Shown here: positions 1 to 8,420 of the stretch, one piece after another | Numbering within the stretch: position 1 is the stretch's first letter | Layout of the letters: the number at the start of each line of letters is the position of its first letter | Source: Burkholderiales bacterium | GTDB taxonomy: Bacteria; Pseudomonadota; Gammaproteobacteria; Burkholderiales; Casimicrobiaceae | Length of the DNA stretch: 64,000 nt | Direction of reading: 5' to 3' | Assembly (NCBI GenBank): GCA_020851235.1 | Contig: JADZDD010000004.1 | Coordinates: forward strand, 124,001-188,000 | Position numbers and translations under genes: made by a program | Notes under the pieces: generated by a model | Told to the model about the DNA's origin: nothing | Seen by the model: the letters and a program-made list of their open reading frames with translations, nothing else | Databases searched by the model: none

Positions 1-821
1 GGCTGGGCCGCGAGGTGCGCCATGAGCGGTGCGCCGATGTGGCTGTAGCGCGCCGGAAGCAGCACGTTACGCACATGGCTCGTACCGGTGGCGAGGTACG
101 GCTCGTCCTCCGCGAGCGTGCCGGCGATGGGGTCCCAGGCAATGGCAAAGCCCGTGAACTCGAGCGCCGTGTCCGGCACCTTGCGCAGCAGCGGGAGCAT
201 CGTCCATTGCCCGAGGAGCACGCGCGCGAGCTTGCCGGTGGCGATCGCCGCGGCGAAGGCGAGCGTCAGCCCGACGACCGGCCGCTCGATGCCCGTCACG
301 GGATCGCGAATGACGGTGCGCGGCAGCGTCTCCCCCGTGGCCGGATCCACGAGTGCGATCGCCGGATCGAAGGCGCCGGCCAGCGTGTGCAGCGTGCGAA
401 CGACGAGCATGCCGCCCTGGCTATGCCCGATGAGCATCGGGCGCAACCTGTCGTGCTCGTAATGCCAGGCGAGCATCCCGGCCACGTGGGCGCTGTCGCC
501 GAAACTCGAGCGCGTGAGGCTGCCGTCCAGCGGGTCGCGCAACGACGACTCCGGATAGCCCATCGCGATGAGGAACCGTGCGAAGGGCTCCATCGTCACC
601 ACGGGGATGCTGCCGTGCAGGAGCACGATGCGCGGTGCCGGCATTCCGGCGAGCACGACCGTCGCCTCGCCGTTGCCGAGCCGGTCGCAGTCGAGCGCGA
701 GCAGCGCTGCGCGATGCGACGGTGCCGGAACTTGCGCACCGATCGCCGGGCCCGCGATCAGCGCCGCGACGGAGACGACAGCGACAACGAGCGCGCAGGC
801 GGGGCAGGACAGGCGCGACAC
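1..821 (-). CDS. Secreted alpha/beta hydrolase, partial (3' end outside the window)
   Basis: The minus-strand frame opens with a GTG at 821 and runs off the left edge. The first ~30 residues look like a signal peptide: a short basic start, a hydrophobic Leu/Val/Ala stretch, then an Ala-Gln cleavage region. A nucleophile elbow GHSQGG is centred on Ser134, and the preceding IVLLHGS segment fits the oxyanion-hole strand of the alpha/beta hydrolase fold. A second region (about residues 145-200) spaces the core before a later His in a YSHIG context that could complete the triad. The substrate cannot be named. The start is chosen because GTG is the only plausible one after the in-frame stop at 867-869; no strong Shine-Dalgarno precedes it. 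The next gene upstream (ICMT-like) is co-directional and ends 45 bp away. Confidence 0.7.
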   Translation of the reverse strand, partial: MSRLSCPACALVVAVVSVAALIAGPAIGAQVPAPSHRAALLALDCDRLGNGEATVVLAGMPAPRIVLLHGSIPVVTMEPFARFLIAMGYPESSLRDPLDGSLTRSSFGDSAHVAGMLAWHYEHDRLRPMLIGHSQGGMLVVRTLHTLAGAFDPAIALVDPATGETLPRTVIRDPVTGIERPVVGLTLAFAAAIATGKLARVLLGQWTMLPLLRKVPDTALEFTGFAIAWDPIAGTLAEDEPYLATGTSHVRNVLLPARYSHIGAPLMAHLAAQ

Positions 822-866
822 GGCGACAACAGGAGCGGGCGCGAAGCTCGTGACGGAAAGGTCGAA

Positions 867-1514
867 TTATCGCAGGTGCCCCGTTTCGCCACCCGGTCGC
901 GGCGAACGCGGGATGAAGCGCCCGGTATGCCGCATGTACGTCGCATAGCGCGCGCCGTGCCGGGCCAACAGGTGTCGCTCCTCGTTGTGCGCCTTGATCA
1001 CCATCATCGTGATGTGCGTGACGCCGATCGCCACCATGAGCCCCGTGGGTACGACGACCATCGTGCAGCCCATGAGCAGGATCGACAGCGCGTAGATCGG
1101 ATGGCGCACGCGCGAGAACATCCCTTCGGTGATGAGCATCTGCTCCTCGTCGGTGACGGCCATGCGCCAATGCCGGCCCATGCGCCGCCAGGACTGGATC
1201 GTCAGCACGAGGCAGGCGAGCGCCGTCACCATCGCGACGTGGCGCAGGGCGGCGTACGGCATGGCGCTCGCAAACGCCGGCAAGCCCAAAGGCGGCGTCG
1301 AACGGGACAAGGCGAGCCAGGGCAGCGCGACCCACGCGGCGACGACCGGCAGCCAGACGAGTCCCAGCACGCGTTCGAGCGGCTGGCGGGGCAACACGCG
1401 CGCCGGGCGGGCCCCGTGCTTGCGCGACCGGCGGCGGACGCGAACGATCATCGCGCCAACGCCGAACCAGTAGGCAGAAACGGTGATCGCGACGAGGGTG
1501 CCGGGAATGTCCAT
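867..1514 (-). CDS. Isoprenylcysteine carboxyl methyltransferase (ICMT)-family membrane protein
   Basis: This 215-residue protein has hydrophobic segments near residues 5-22, 50-70, 85-108 and 138-168. The C-terminal half carries the hallmarks of the bacterial ICMT/PEMT-like methyltransferases: an RHPIYA motif at about 137-142, and a terminal EERHLL...YATYMRHTGRFIP signature. The family transfers a methyl group from S-adenosylmethionine to membrane-associated substrates. Bacterial members rarely have a known substrate, so none is assigned. The ATG at 1514 is used; an in-frame ATG at 1532 would add six residues. The gene is divergent from the lipoprotein at 1566 and shares a roughly 50-bp promoter region with it. 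Confidence 0.8.
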   Translation of the reverse strand: MDIPGTLVAITVSAYWFGVGAMIVRVRRRSRKHGARPARVLPRQPLERVLGLVWLPVVAAWVALPWLALSRSTPPLGLPAFASAMPYAALRHVAMVTALACLVLTIQSWRRMGRHWRMAVTDEEQMLITEGMFSRVRHPIYALSILLMGCTMVVVPTGLMVAIGVTHITMMVIKAHNEERHLLARHGARYATYMRHTGRFIPRSPRPGGETGHLR

Positions 1515-1531
1515 GACGAGTCGAGGCGCCA

Positions 1532-1559
1532 TTGTACGGACCGCCCCCCGCGCTATCCT
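1532..1559 (+). promoter_or_regulatory. Putative sigma70-type promoter placing transcription start at the ATG
   Basis: A TTGTAC hexamer (1532-1537) lies 16 bp from TATCCT (1554-1559). The -10 hexamer ends only 6 nt before the ATG at 1566, so the transcript would be leaderless or nearly so. No Shine-Dalgarno is present. The -35 match is weak, so this is an inference from position. Confidence 0.35.
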
Positions 1560-1565
1560 TGACCG

Positions 1566-2324
1566 ATGCGCGCACCTCCCCCCTCGGCTGCGCTGTTCAT
1601 CCTGTACCTCACCGTCGCCACCAGCGGCTGCGACGGCGACGGTGCACGCGAGCGCACCGCGCAGGTGGCCCGCGTGACCTCGGGTCCGCAGGACTTTGCG
1701 GCGCGCTGCGCCGGGCTGCCGGACGCGGCGCCCAGCGTCACCGCTCAGCCGATCGACGTGCGCTTCGACGAGACGCGGTCGCTCGCCGAACTGACCGCGC
1801 TCTACGCGCGCGCCGCGCCGCACCATGCGACCCTCGGCCTCACGCACGCGCAACTCGCCTACGCGACCTCGCTCGTGGCCAACGGGTTGCGCCAGGGGCG
1901 CGAGGTCTGCATGCGCGTGCGCGTCCAGGTCGAGGTATCGCTCGCGCCAATGATCGTCTACATCGCCCGCGAGATCGCGACCGATCCCTGCCGGCGCGAG
2001 GCGGTGCGGGAGCACGAGTTGCGTCACGTCGAGGAGCACGCCGCCTTCCTCCGCGAGGCGCCCGAGCGATTGCACTCGGTGCTTGCGGCCGCGCATGTCG
2101 ATCGCGTGCGCACGGCAAGCGACGCCGAAACGATCCAGGCGGACGCCGCGCGCGAGGTGCGCGCGATCGTTGCGGCGGCGGAGGCCACCGACCGGTCGCT
2201 CCTCGCGGCGCGCCAGGCCGCCGTCGACACCCCCGAGGCGTACGCCGGGGTCGGCAGCGGCTGTGCCTCGACGCCACTCGACCCGCGCGCCGACGGCGGG
2301 CGCGATTCACCCGATCGCCGTTGA
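1566..2324 (+). CDS. Exported HExxH protein, putative zinc metalloprotease, possible lipoprotein
   Basis: The 252-residue protein starts with a hydrophobic export signal followed by Cys22 in a weak lipobox context (TSGC), so lipidation is possible but not certain. Residues 150-154 read HELRH, an HExxH zinc-binding and catalytic motif, with nearby Glu156/Glu157 as candidate further ligands. Around it lies a helical, Arg/Glu/Ala-rich region. Four cysteines (48, 115, 142 and one near the C-terminus) could form disulfides in the periplasm. The motif resembles those of DUF922-like putative proteases, but no family is assigned with confidence. Translation probably starts on a leaderless mRNA. The gene is followed 37 bp later by the DUF1631 gene. 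Confidence 0.65.
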   Translation: MRAPPPSAALFILYLTVATSGCDGDGARERTAQVARVTSGPQDFAARCAGLPDAAPSVTAQPIDVRFDETRSLAELTALYARAAPHHATLGLTHAQLAYATSLVANGLRQGREVCMRVRVQVEVSLAPMIVYIAREIATDPCRREAVREHELRHVEEHAAFLREAPERLHSVLAAAHVDRVRTASDAETIQADAAREVRAIVAAAEATDRSLLAARQAAVDTPEAYAGVGSGCASTPLDPRADGGRDSPDRR

Positions 2325-2347
2325 GCGCGCAGGCGGACCCAACCAAG

Positions 2348-2353
2348 TAGAAT
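2348..2353 (+). promoter_or_regulatory. -10-like element TAGAAT immediately before the DUF1631 start codon
   Basis: TAGAAT at 2348-2353 ends 8 nt before the ATG at 2362, and there is no Shine-Dalgarno between them. This spacing would put the transcription start at or next to the A of the ATG. No convincing -35 element was seen. Confidence 0.35.
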
Positions 2354-2361
2354 TCTTCCCC

Positions 2362-4710
2362 ATGCTCGGTTCCACCTACGGCCTGCGCCCTGGCGCCCCG
2401 GACGCTGCCAAGGCGCTCTCCCCCGCGGCCCAGGAAGAGGGCCGCGCCCTCCTGCGGGCGTGCTTCGCCCAGTACCGGCTGCGGTTGCTCGATCTCGTTC
2501 GCGCCTCCCTCGCCGAGATGCAGGATCTGTTCGATACGGGGAGCCCCATCCCCGATGGCGAGATCGAGACGTTTCGCAAGGAGCACCCGGCATGGGTCGA
2601 GCAGTTCGACCGCATGCTGTGCGAGCGCTTCGAGCGACGGGTGATCGACGGGGCGAAGCGCAAGGGGCGTCGCCCCGATCCGGATGCCTCGCTTGCCACC
2701 TTGCGCGTGCTGACGGCGTTCGATCACGATCGGCAGGAAGCGCTGAAGGACGCGACACGCTTCCTCGACCGCTTCACGCAGCGGGAGATCGCGGCGCTCG
2801 ACCTGCGCGTCGAGACGCTCCTGGGCGAGGGTGGCAGCGACAGCGACAATCCCTTCGCGGTCTCGTACATCCTCGATGCCGTCGGCGCGTCGGCGCGCAA
2901 GATCTACCCGAATCCGCGCGTGTGGCGGCCGTTCATGGAGCGCGTGCTCGCCGACCTCACGCCGGAGATCAACAAGCTCTACGTTTCGCTCAACCGCTTC
3001 CTCGCCGATCGCGGCGTCCTGCCGGAGATCAAGGCCGCGCTGCGGGCACGCAGCGCCTGGCGCCCGCACGACGACCGCGAGCTCCTGTCGACCTTCGGCA
3101 AGATGATCGAGGGCGTGGCGCCCGGTGTCCCGCAGGACGTCGTGGTCCCGGAACTCGCCAACCCGAACGCGGCGCCCGCGTTCGTGTTTGCGGAGAAAAC
3201 GCCGGTGCGCTCGGTCGCGCCCGTCGCCGTCGACAAGGCGCAGGAGATGTCGGCGGCCAGGATCCTCGCCGGTCTTGCGGCGCTGGCCCAGGCGGCCCCC
3301 GGTGCGATGCCCGGGAGCAATCCGTCCGGCGCGGAATCGATCGCCGCCGAGCCGGTACCTGCAGCGCCGATGCCCGACGGCGCCTTCCCCTCGCTCGACC
3401 CCCTGCTCGCGCTGGGCGTCGCGACCCCGCTCTTCGCCACGCTCGCACGCTGGCAGCGCGCCGACCTGCCCGCGGCGCTCGCCCGCCTGGCGGCGCCTCC
3501 CGAGCCCGGATCCGGCGAGGGAATGGCGGTACCGGTCAATCTCATCCCGCACATCCGGGCCGCGATCGCCGACCAGATCCATTCCGACACGGACCGCATC
3601 ACGATGGACGTGGTCGCGCTCCTGTTCGACTACATCTTTCGCGACCCGTCGATCCCCGCCGCCCAGCGCAGCCTCTTCGGGCGGCTGCAGGTGCCGATCG
3701 TCAAGGCCGCGCTCCTCGATCGGCTGTTCTTCTCCGACAAGGCGCACCCCGCGCGGGCGCTCCTCGACAACCTCGCCGAGGCGGCGGTGGGTGCCACCGC
3801 CGACGATGCCTATCAGCAAGCCTTCGGCGAACTCGCGGCCGAGATCGTCGAGGACATCTGCCAGAACTTCGACGTCGACATCGGCGTCTTCCGCACCGCC
3901 AATGCCCGGCTCGCCGCCTTCATCGATGCCGAGCGACGCAAGGTCGCGCAGGCATCGTCGATCGACGTCGAGGCGGCACTCGACGCCGAGCGCAGCGAGG
4001 AGGACCGCTCGCAGGTGCGTGCCTTCCTGCGCGATCGCCTGACCGGGACCGAGCTGCCCTTCGAGGTGCGCGGGTTCCTCGAGACGACCTGGGCCGACTA
4101 CCTCACGCAGTTGCGCCGGGACGGCGGCGCCGATGACGAGACCAGCGTGGCCGCGGTGAAGACGCTCGACGACCTGCTGTGGAGCATCGTCGCCAAGGAG
4201 CGCTCGGCGCAAAAGGCGCGCCTCACCAAGATGATTCCGTCGCTCATCGGCGCATTGCGCAAGGGCGCCACCGCCGTGGGCACCGCGCCGGAGCGCAGCC
4301 GGCCGTTCTTCGAGACCCTGTACGAACTGCACATCGCGGCGATCAAGGCGGTGAAGGACGCGCTGCCCACGTCGGAGGCCGGCGCCGCCCGGCTGGCGGC
4401 GCCGTTGCCGAAGGTGAACGTCCACGATTACGTGAACGAGATGCCGGTGGGCACGTGGCTCGCCTTCACGAAAGAGGGTCAGACCGTCAATGCGCGTTTG
4501 ACCTGGGTGAGCCCGCTGCGCACCAAGTACCTGTTCACCAGCCGGTCGCGTGCGCGGGCCTTCGTCTATTCCCCGGAAGAGCTCACCTACGAGATCGGCG
4601 CCGGCCTCGTCGCGCTGGTGGTCGAGCCGGTGCCGCTGTTCGATCGCGCCGTGAGTGCGGCGCTCGACTCGCTCGGCGCCCGCCAGCCGCCCGCCGCCGT
4701 CCCGGCCTAG
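2362..4710 (+). CDS. DUF1631 family protein
   Basis: The 782-residue protein has the length and layout of DUF1631 proteins, found mainly in Beta- and Gammaproteobacteria. These have a long helical, acidic N-terminal part and a compact C-terminal beta-rich module at roughly residues 690-760 (around EMPVGTWLAF and TKYLFTSR). That module is reminiscent of a PilZ-like fold, but this is inferred from its strand pattern only. No signal peptide or membrane span is seen, so it is probably cytoplasmic. The function of the family is not established. The ATG at 2362 is chosen over in-frame upstream codons because those lie inside the preceding gene and their translation is Arg-rich and non-conserved in appearance. 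The adjacent protease gene starts 7 bp after the stop, so the two may be cotranscribed. Confidence 0.85.
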   Translation: MLGSTYGLRPGAPDAAKALSPAAQEEGRALLRACFAQYRLRLLDLVRASLAEMQDLFDTGSPIPDGEIETFRKEHPAWVEQFDRMLCERFERRVIDGAKRKGRRPDPDASLATLRVLTAFDHDRQEALKDATRFLDRFTQREIAALDLRVETLLGEGGSDSDNPFAVSYILDAVGASARKIYPNPRVWRPFMERVLADLTPEINKLYVSLNRFLADRGVLPEIKAALRARSAWRPHDDRELLSTFGKMIEGVAPGVPQDVVVPELANPNAAPAFVFAEKTPVRSVAPVAVDKAQEMSAARILAGLAALAQAAPGAMPGSNPSGAESIAAEPVPAAPMPDGAFPSLDPLLALGVATPLFATLARWQRADLPAALARLAAPPEPGSGEGMAVPVNLIPHIRAAIADQIHSDTDRITMDVVALLFDYIFRDPSIPAAQRSLFGRLQVPIVKAALLDRLFFSDKAHPARALLDNLAEAAVGATADDAYQQAFGELAAEIVEDICQNFDVDIGVFRTANARLAAFIDAERRKVAQASSIDVEAALDAERSEEDRSQVRAFLRDRLTGTELPFEVRGFLETTWADYLTQLRRDGGADDETSVAAVKTLDDLLWSIVAKERSAQKARLTKMIPSLIGALRKGATAVGTAPERSRPFFETLYELHIAAIKAVKDALPTSEAGAARLAAPLPKVNVHDYVNEMPVGTWLAFTKEGQTVNARLTWVSPLRTKYLFTSRSRARAFVYSPEELTYEIGAGLVALVVEPVPLFDRAVSAALDSLGARQPPAAVPA

Positions 4711-4716
4711 GCACCC

Positions 4717-6594
4717 GTGCGGCAAGGCGCAGCCGGCGGGTCGCGAGCGTGGTGGCCCTCGGCGGTCAGACGGCGCGGCGGCGTGTTCGCGCTGCTCGCC
4801 CTGCTCGCCGCGGCGCCGCACGCCGCCGCCCAGCTCGGCGGTCCACCGCTTCCTGATCCGCATGTCGTGCTCGCCCAGGCCAAGGCCGCGAGCGGCGGCG
4901 CGGCGTGGGATGCCCTGCGCACGCAGCACAGCAAGGTGACGCTCATGGTGGGGCCGCTGACCGGCCACGCCGAACGCTGGAGCGACATCGTTTCGGGGCA
5001 CTTCGCCGTCGTGTTCACGCTCGGCCCGGCCCGCGGCGCCGCGGGCTACGATGCGCAGGGGCCCTGGGTCCAGGATGCCGCGGGCGAGACCCAGGATGAA
5101 CCCGACACCGCGGCACGCGAACTCGCGGTCAACGCCTCGTACCGCGATCGCCTCGCCTTCTGGTATCCGGAGCGCGCCCGCGCCCGCATCACGTACAAGG
5201 AACGCGCCGAGGCCGACGGCGCCGTCTTCGACGTGATCCGGATCACGCCCGAGGGCGGGCGTCCCTTCGAACTCTGGATCAACACCGAAACGCACCTCGT
5301 CGAGCGGCTCGTCGAACGCGAGGCGATCGCGGTGCGCACCGAGCGGTACATGGACCTGCGTGAAGTCCAGGGCGTGCTCGTTCCATTCCGCATGCGTGCA
5401 TCGCGCGACCGCGGGCAGCACGATGAACTCGTCACCGTCGACAGCATGACCTTCGACGCGCCGCTGCCGCCGGGGCGGCTGACACGGCCCCCGCCGCCCG
5501 CCCCCGACTTCACGTTCCCCCCAGGCCGCGACAGCGTCGAAGTGCCGTTCGACTTCGTCGACGGTCACGTGTTCGTGCACGCGCTCGTCGATGGCCGTCG
5601 CGTGCGCCTCCTGGTCGACAGCGGCGGCAGCAACGTGCTCTTGCCCGACGTCGCCGCCGCGGTCGGGGCGCGGACCGCGGCGGGCGCGGCCGGCGACACG
5701 ACCCCAGCCCGAGTCACGCGCCTCAATCTGGGTGGCGTCGTCTTCGAGCGGCAGGCGTTCACCACGCTCGATCTCGCCGCCTTCCTGCAGCGTGCCGAAG
5801 GCGCCGACGACATCGGTGGCGTCCTGGGCGCCGAGATCTTCCGGCGGGTCGTCGTGAGCCTCGATTACACGCGCCTGCGCGCCACGCTCCACGACCCCGA
5901 CCGCTACCGGCCGAAGAGCGGCGCTGCCACGCTGCCGCTCGTGGCGCCCTTCAAGACGCCGCGCGTCGAAGGCCGCATCGACGGCACCCCTGGCGTGTTC
6001 CGCGTCGACACCGGCAGTCGCGGCTCGCTCACGTTGAGCCCGTCGTTCGCGGCGGCGAGCGGAATCGCCGATCGCCCGCACGGCATCACGGCCGTCATCG
6101 GCGCGCGGGTGACGGGCCCGGTGCACGCGAGCGTGTGGCGCGCCGCGGCGCTCACGCTGGGCGACATTGACGTCGCCGGACCGATCACCGCCGTCCTCAC
6201 CCGCGACAGCGCCGTGCTCGGCGACGGCGACGCCGCGGGCAGCATTGGCAACGGCATCCTGCGCCGCTTCAACGTCGTCTTCGACCTGCCGCACCGTTCG
6301 CTGCACCTCGAGCGCAACGCGGCCTTTGCCGCGCCCGACGTGTACGACCGTGCCGGCCTGTGGATCGAGCGCAGCGAGCACGGCCTTGCGATCGTCGATG
6401 TCGTCCAGGACGGCCCCGCGGCCGTGGCGGGCCTCGCCGCCGGCGACGTCATCGTCGCAATCGACGGCGTGCGTGTCGCGGCGACCTCGCTCGCCGCCGC
6501 GCGCGACAAGCTGCGTGGGGCCCCCGGGCGCACGATCCGGCTCACGCTCGAGTCCGGTGCGAGCAAGATCCTCACCCTGCGCGATCTCCTGTAA
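4717..6594 (+). CDS. Exported tandem retropepsin-like aspartic protease with C-terminal PDZ domain
   Basis: The 625-residue protein begins with a basic leader and a hydrophobic stretch ending AHAAA near residue 38, a Sec signal peptide. Residues ~45-255 form an N-terminal region with beta-strand character that resembles outer-membrane lipoprotein-sorting folds. Two aspartic-protease units follow. The first has Asp301-Ser-Gly in the context LLVDSGGSNVLLP; the second has Asp431-Thr-Gly in the context FRVDTGSRGS. Retroviral-type proteases need two such loops, and here both sit in one chain. Residues ~545-620 form a PDZ domain (VVQDGPAAVAGLAAGDVIVAIDG). It probably acts in the periplasm on peptides or misfolded proteins; the substrate is unknown. 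The GTG start at 4717 follows the DUF1631 stop by 6 bp. Confidence 0.85.
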   Translation: MRQGAAGGSRAWWPSAVRRRGGVFALLALLAAAPHAAAQLGGPPLPDPHVVLAQAKAASGGAAWDALRTQHSKVTLMVGPLTGHAERWSDIVSGHFAVVFTLGPARGAAGYDAQGPWVQDAAGETQDEPDTAARELAVNASYRDRLAFWYPERARARITYKERAEADGAVFDVIRITPEGGRPFELWINTETHLVERLVEREAIAVRTERYMDLREVQGVLVPFRMRASRDRGQHDELVTVDSMTFDAPLPPGRLTRPPPPAPDFTFPPGRDSVEVPFDFVDGHVFVHALVDGRRVRLLVDSGGSNVLLPDVAAAVGARTAAGAAGDTTPARVTRLNLGGVVFERQAFTTLDLAAFLQRAEGADDIGGVLGAEIFRRVVVSLDYTRLRATLHDPDRYRPKSGAATLPLVAPFKTPRVEGRIDGTPGVFRVDTGSRGSLTLSPSFAAASGIADRPHGITAVIGARVTGPVHASVWRAAALTLGDIDVAGPITAVLTRDSAVLGDGDAAGSIGNGILRRFNVVFDLPHRSLHLERNAAFAAPDVYDRAGLWIERSEHGLAIVDVVQDGPAAVAGLAAGDVIVAIDGVRVAATSLAAARDKLRGAPGRTIRLTLESGASKILTLRDLL

Positions 6595-6624
6595 GGCGAC
6601 CGACGCCGCCGCCCATCGCGCCTC

Positions 6625-7575
6625 ATGCCGGTCGATACCCTGCGCTCGTTCGCGAGCATTGCCGCGCTCACGGCGCCGCTCTTCCTCCTGGTCGGCGTCG
6701 GCTACGTCCTGTCGCGCTTCGGCCACTGGCCGAAGGTGGTCTCCGATGCGCTGACGCGCTTCGTGTTCGCCGTCGCGGTTCCGGCGCTGCTCTTCCGCCT
6801 CATGAGCGATTTCTCGCGGCTGCCGGCGGTCGATTCGCGATTGCTCATCGCGTACTTCGGCGGCTGCACGATCACCTATGTCGTGGCGCGCCGCTTCGCC
6901 GCACAGGTCTTCGCGATGGATGGTGTCGGGCGATCGGTCTTCGGCATGGGGACGATCTTCAGCAACAACGTGCTGCTCGGCATCCCGATCGCCAAGGTCG
7001 CGCTCGGCGAGTCGTCGCTGTCGATCGTCTCGCTCATTCTCATCTTCAACTCATTCCTGCTGTGGACCGTGGTCACGATATCGATCGAGTGGGCGCGCCA
7101 TCGCGACCTGTCGCTGCGCGGCGTGCTGCGCACCGCGCGCGACGTGGTCGCCAATCCGATCGTGGCCGCGATTCTCCTCGGCACCAGCTTCGGCTTCACC
7201 GGGCTGCCGCTGCCGGCCACGGCCGATGCCACGCTCGCGCTCATCGCGCAGGCCGCGGTGCCGATGTCGCTCATCGTCCTGGGCATGGGGCTTGCCGAGT
7301 TCGGCGTGCGCAAGGCGTGGCGCGAGAGCGTCGCCATCGCCGTGCTCAAGATGACGCTGTTCCCGGGCGCGGTCTTTGGCGTGGCGTGGGGGTTGGGCCT
7401 CCCCGCACGCGAGACGCAGGTCGTCGTGACGATGGCCGCGCTGCCGGTCGGCGCGAACGTGTATCTCATGGCGCGGCAGTTCGACGCGCTCGAAGGCCCG
7501 GTGGCGGCGAGCCTCGTTCTCACCACCGTCGTCGCCGCCGTCACGACCCCTCTCGTGATCGCACTCCTCGCCTGA
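6625..7575 (+). CDS. AEC-family permease (auxin efflux carrier superfamily)
   Basis: The 316-residue protein is almost entirely hydrophobic, with about ten predicted membrane spans in two halves, as in the AEC family. Typical features are the N-terminal half ending near an SNNVLLGIPI segment (roughly residues 113-122) and the C-terminal half with AALPVGANVYLMA near 270-282. Both resemble the family's conserved crossover regions containing Asn/Pro. Bacterial AEC proteins export or import small carboxylates such as malate or malonate; the substrate here is not predictable. It follows the protease gene by 30 bp on the same strand. The ATG at 6625 is the first start in a suitable position. Confidence 0.85.
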   Translation: MPVDTLRSFASIAALTAPLFLLVGVGYVLSRFGHWPKVVSDALTRFVFAVAVPALLFRLMSDFSRLPAVDSRLLIAYFGGCTITYVVARRFAAQVFAMDGVGRSVFGMGTIFSNNVLLGIPIAKVALGESSLSIVSLILIFNSFLLWTVVTISIEWARHRDLSLRGVLRTARDVVANPIVAAILLGTSFGFTGLPLPATADATLALIAQAAVPMSLIVLGMGLAEFGVRKAWRESVAIAVLKMTLFPGAVFGVAWGLGLPARETQVVVTMAALPVGANVYLMARQFDALEGPVAASLVLTTVVAAVTTPLVIALLA

Positions 7576-7605
7576 CGCCCGACGGCGTGGAGCGAACACG
7601 CACCA

Positions 7606-7623
7606 CGCGTGGGGCGCCACGCG
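7606..7623. terminator. GC-rich hairpin between the permease and SET genes
   Basis: CGCGTGG at 7606-7612 pairs with CCACGCG at 7617-7623 around a 4-nt loop. No T-tract follows, so it is a candidate transcript-end or RNA-stability hairpin rather than a standard intrinsic terminator. Confidence 0.3.
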
Positions 7624-7680
7624 GCGCATGCGAGAATCGCACCTGCCCCTCGTCTCGATCCCCAGGATCCCGCTCGCGCC

Positions 7681-8208
7681 ATGCCCGCTGCCGCCCGCAA
7701 GCCGTACGTCGTCCGTCGCTCCGCCATTCACGGCCGGGGTGTATTCGCTGTGGCACCGATCGCCCGCGGCGAGACGATCATCGAGTACAAGGGCGAGCGC
7801 ACGACGTGGGACGAGGCGATGGAGCGTCCGGACAGCGACCCGGACGATCCGTCGCACACGTTCCTGTTCGAACTCGACGACGGTCGCGTGATCGATGCTC
7901 GGGTGAAAGGCAATGCGGCGCGCTGGATCAATCACTCCTGCGCTCCGAACTGCGAGACCTACGAGGACGAGAACGGCCGCGTCTTCATCCAGGCGCGCAA
8001 GCGCATCGAGCCTGGAAGCGAGCTGAGTTACGACTATCGCCTGTCGGTCGACGGCAAGCTCACCAAGGAGGAGCGCGCCCGCTTCGCCTGCTGCTGCGGC
8101 TCACCGAAGTGCCGCGGGAGCCTGCTCGCAAAGACGAAGAAGAAAAAGAAGAAGAAGGACAGGAAGAAGAGCAAGAAGGACCACAAGGCGAAGCGCAAGG
8201 GGAAGTAG
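7681..8208 (+). CDS. SET-domain protein lysine methyltransferase with post-SET cysteines and a polylysine tail
   Basis: The 175-residue protein is a compact SET domain of the eukaryotic histone-methyltransferase type. Visible motifs are GRGVFA (18-23), the cofactor/active-site NHSCAPNC (84-91) and the catalytic-tyrosine segment ELSYDY (114-119). A post-SET-like cysteine cluster follows (Cys137-Cys138-Cys139 and Cys144), which normally binds zinc together with the NHSC region cysteine. Residues 151-175 form a tail that is mostly Lys, resembling histone H1-like nucleic-acid-binding tails. The expected reaction is SAM-dependent methylation of a protein lysine, and the tail suggests a DNA- or RNA-associated target. 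Substrate and role are unknown. The ATG at 7681 is used because the SET motif GRGVFA normally lies close to the N-terminus. Confidence 0.9.
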   Translation: MPAAARKPYVVRRSAIHGRGVFAVAPIARGETIIEYKGERTTWDEAMERPDSDPDDPSHTFLFELDDGRVIDARVKGNAARWINHSCAPNCETYEDENGRVFIQARKRIEPGSELSYDYRLSVDGKLTKEERARFACCCGSPKCRGSLLAKTKKKKKKKDRKKSKKDHKAKRKGK

Positions 8209-8231
8209 CGCGCCCACCCTGCGTCCACCCC

Positions 8232-8295
8232 CGCGCCGGGGCAACGCGACGCCGGGGCAACGCGACGCCGGGACAACCCGACGCCGGGACGAGCG
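8232..8295. repeat. Four-copy 16-bp tandem repeat downstream of the SET gene
   Basis: Four head-to-tail units occupy 8232-8247, 8248-8263, 8264-8279 and 8280-8295. The second unit reads GACGCCGGGGCAACGC; the first differs at its 5' end, and the third and fourth carry a G-to-A change plus 3' differences. The block lies between the SET stop (8208) and the ahpC promoter. Confidence 0.8.
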
Positions 8296-8373
8296 TGCCG
8301 GCTTGCGCCGCGGCGGCCGCGCCGCCGTTGCCATCGATAGCCTGCGGTTAAGGCCCCGATAACCATAAACAAA

Positions 8374-8402
8374 TTGCATTATTATCTATTTGGCAATAAC
8401 AT
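8374..8402 (+). promoter_or_regulatory. ahpCD promoter
   Basis: TTGCAT (8374-8379) and TAACAT (8397-8402) are separated by exactly 17 bp inside an AT-rich island (about 8357-8430) that stands out from the GC-rich surroundings. The transcription start is expected near 8409, giving a leader of about 70 nt before ahpC. Confidence 0.7.
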
Positions 8403-8403
8403 A

Positions 8404-8420
8404 CGAATCGTTCTCATTCG
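8404..8420. promoter_or_regulatory. Inverted repeat over the ahpCD transcription start, possible Fur-type or redox-regulator operator
   Basis: CGAAT (8404-8408) and ATTCG (8416-8420) form a 5-7-5 inverted repeat overlapping the expected start of transcription. On the opposite strand it reads GAATGAGAACGATTCG, similar in look to Fur boxes. No OxyR-spaced ATAG/CTAT array was recognised. The regulator is therefore inferred only. Confidence 0.4.

Noticed and set aside
1840-6726. Very long minus-strand open frame (about 1600 codons) antisense to DUF1631 and the protease
   Set aside because: It lies opposite two well-supported genes, its translation is Arg/Gly/His-rich without recognisable motifs, and long antisense frames are expected at such high GC.
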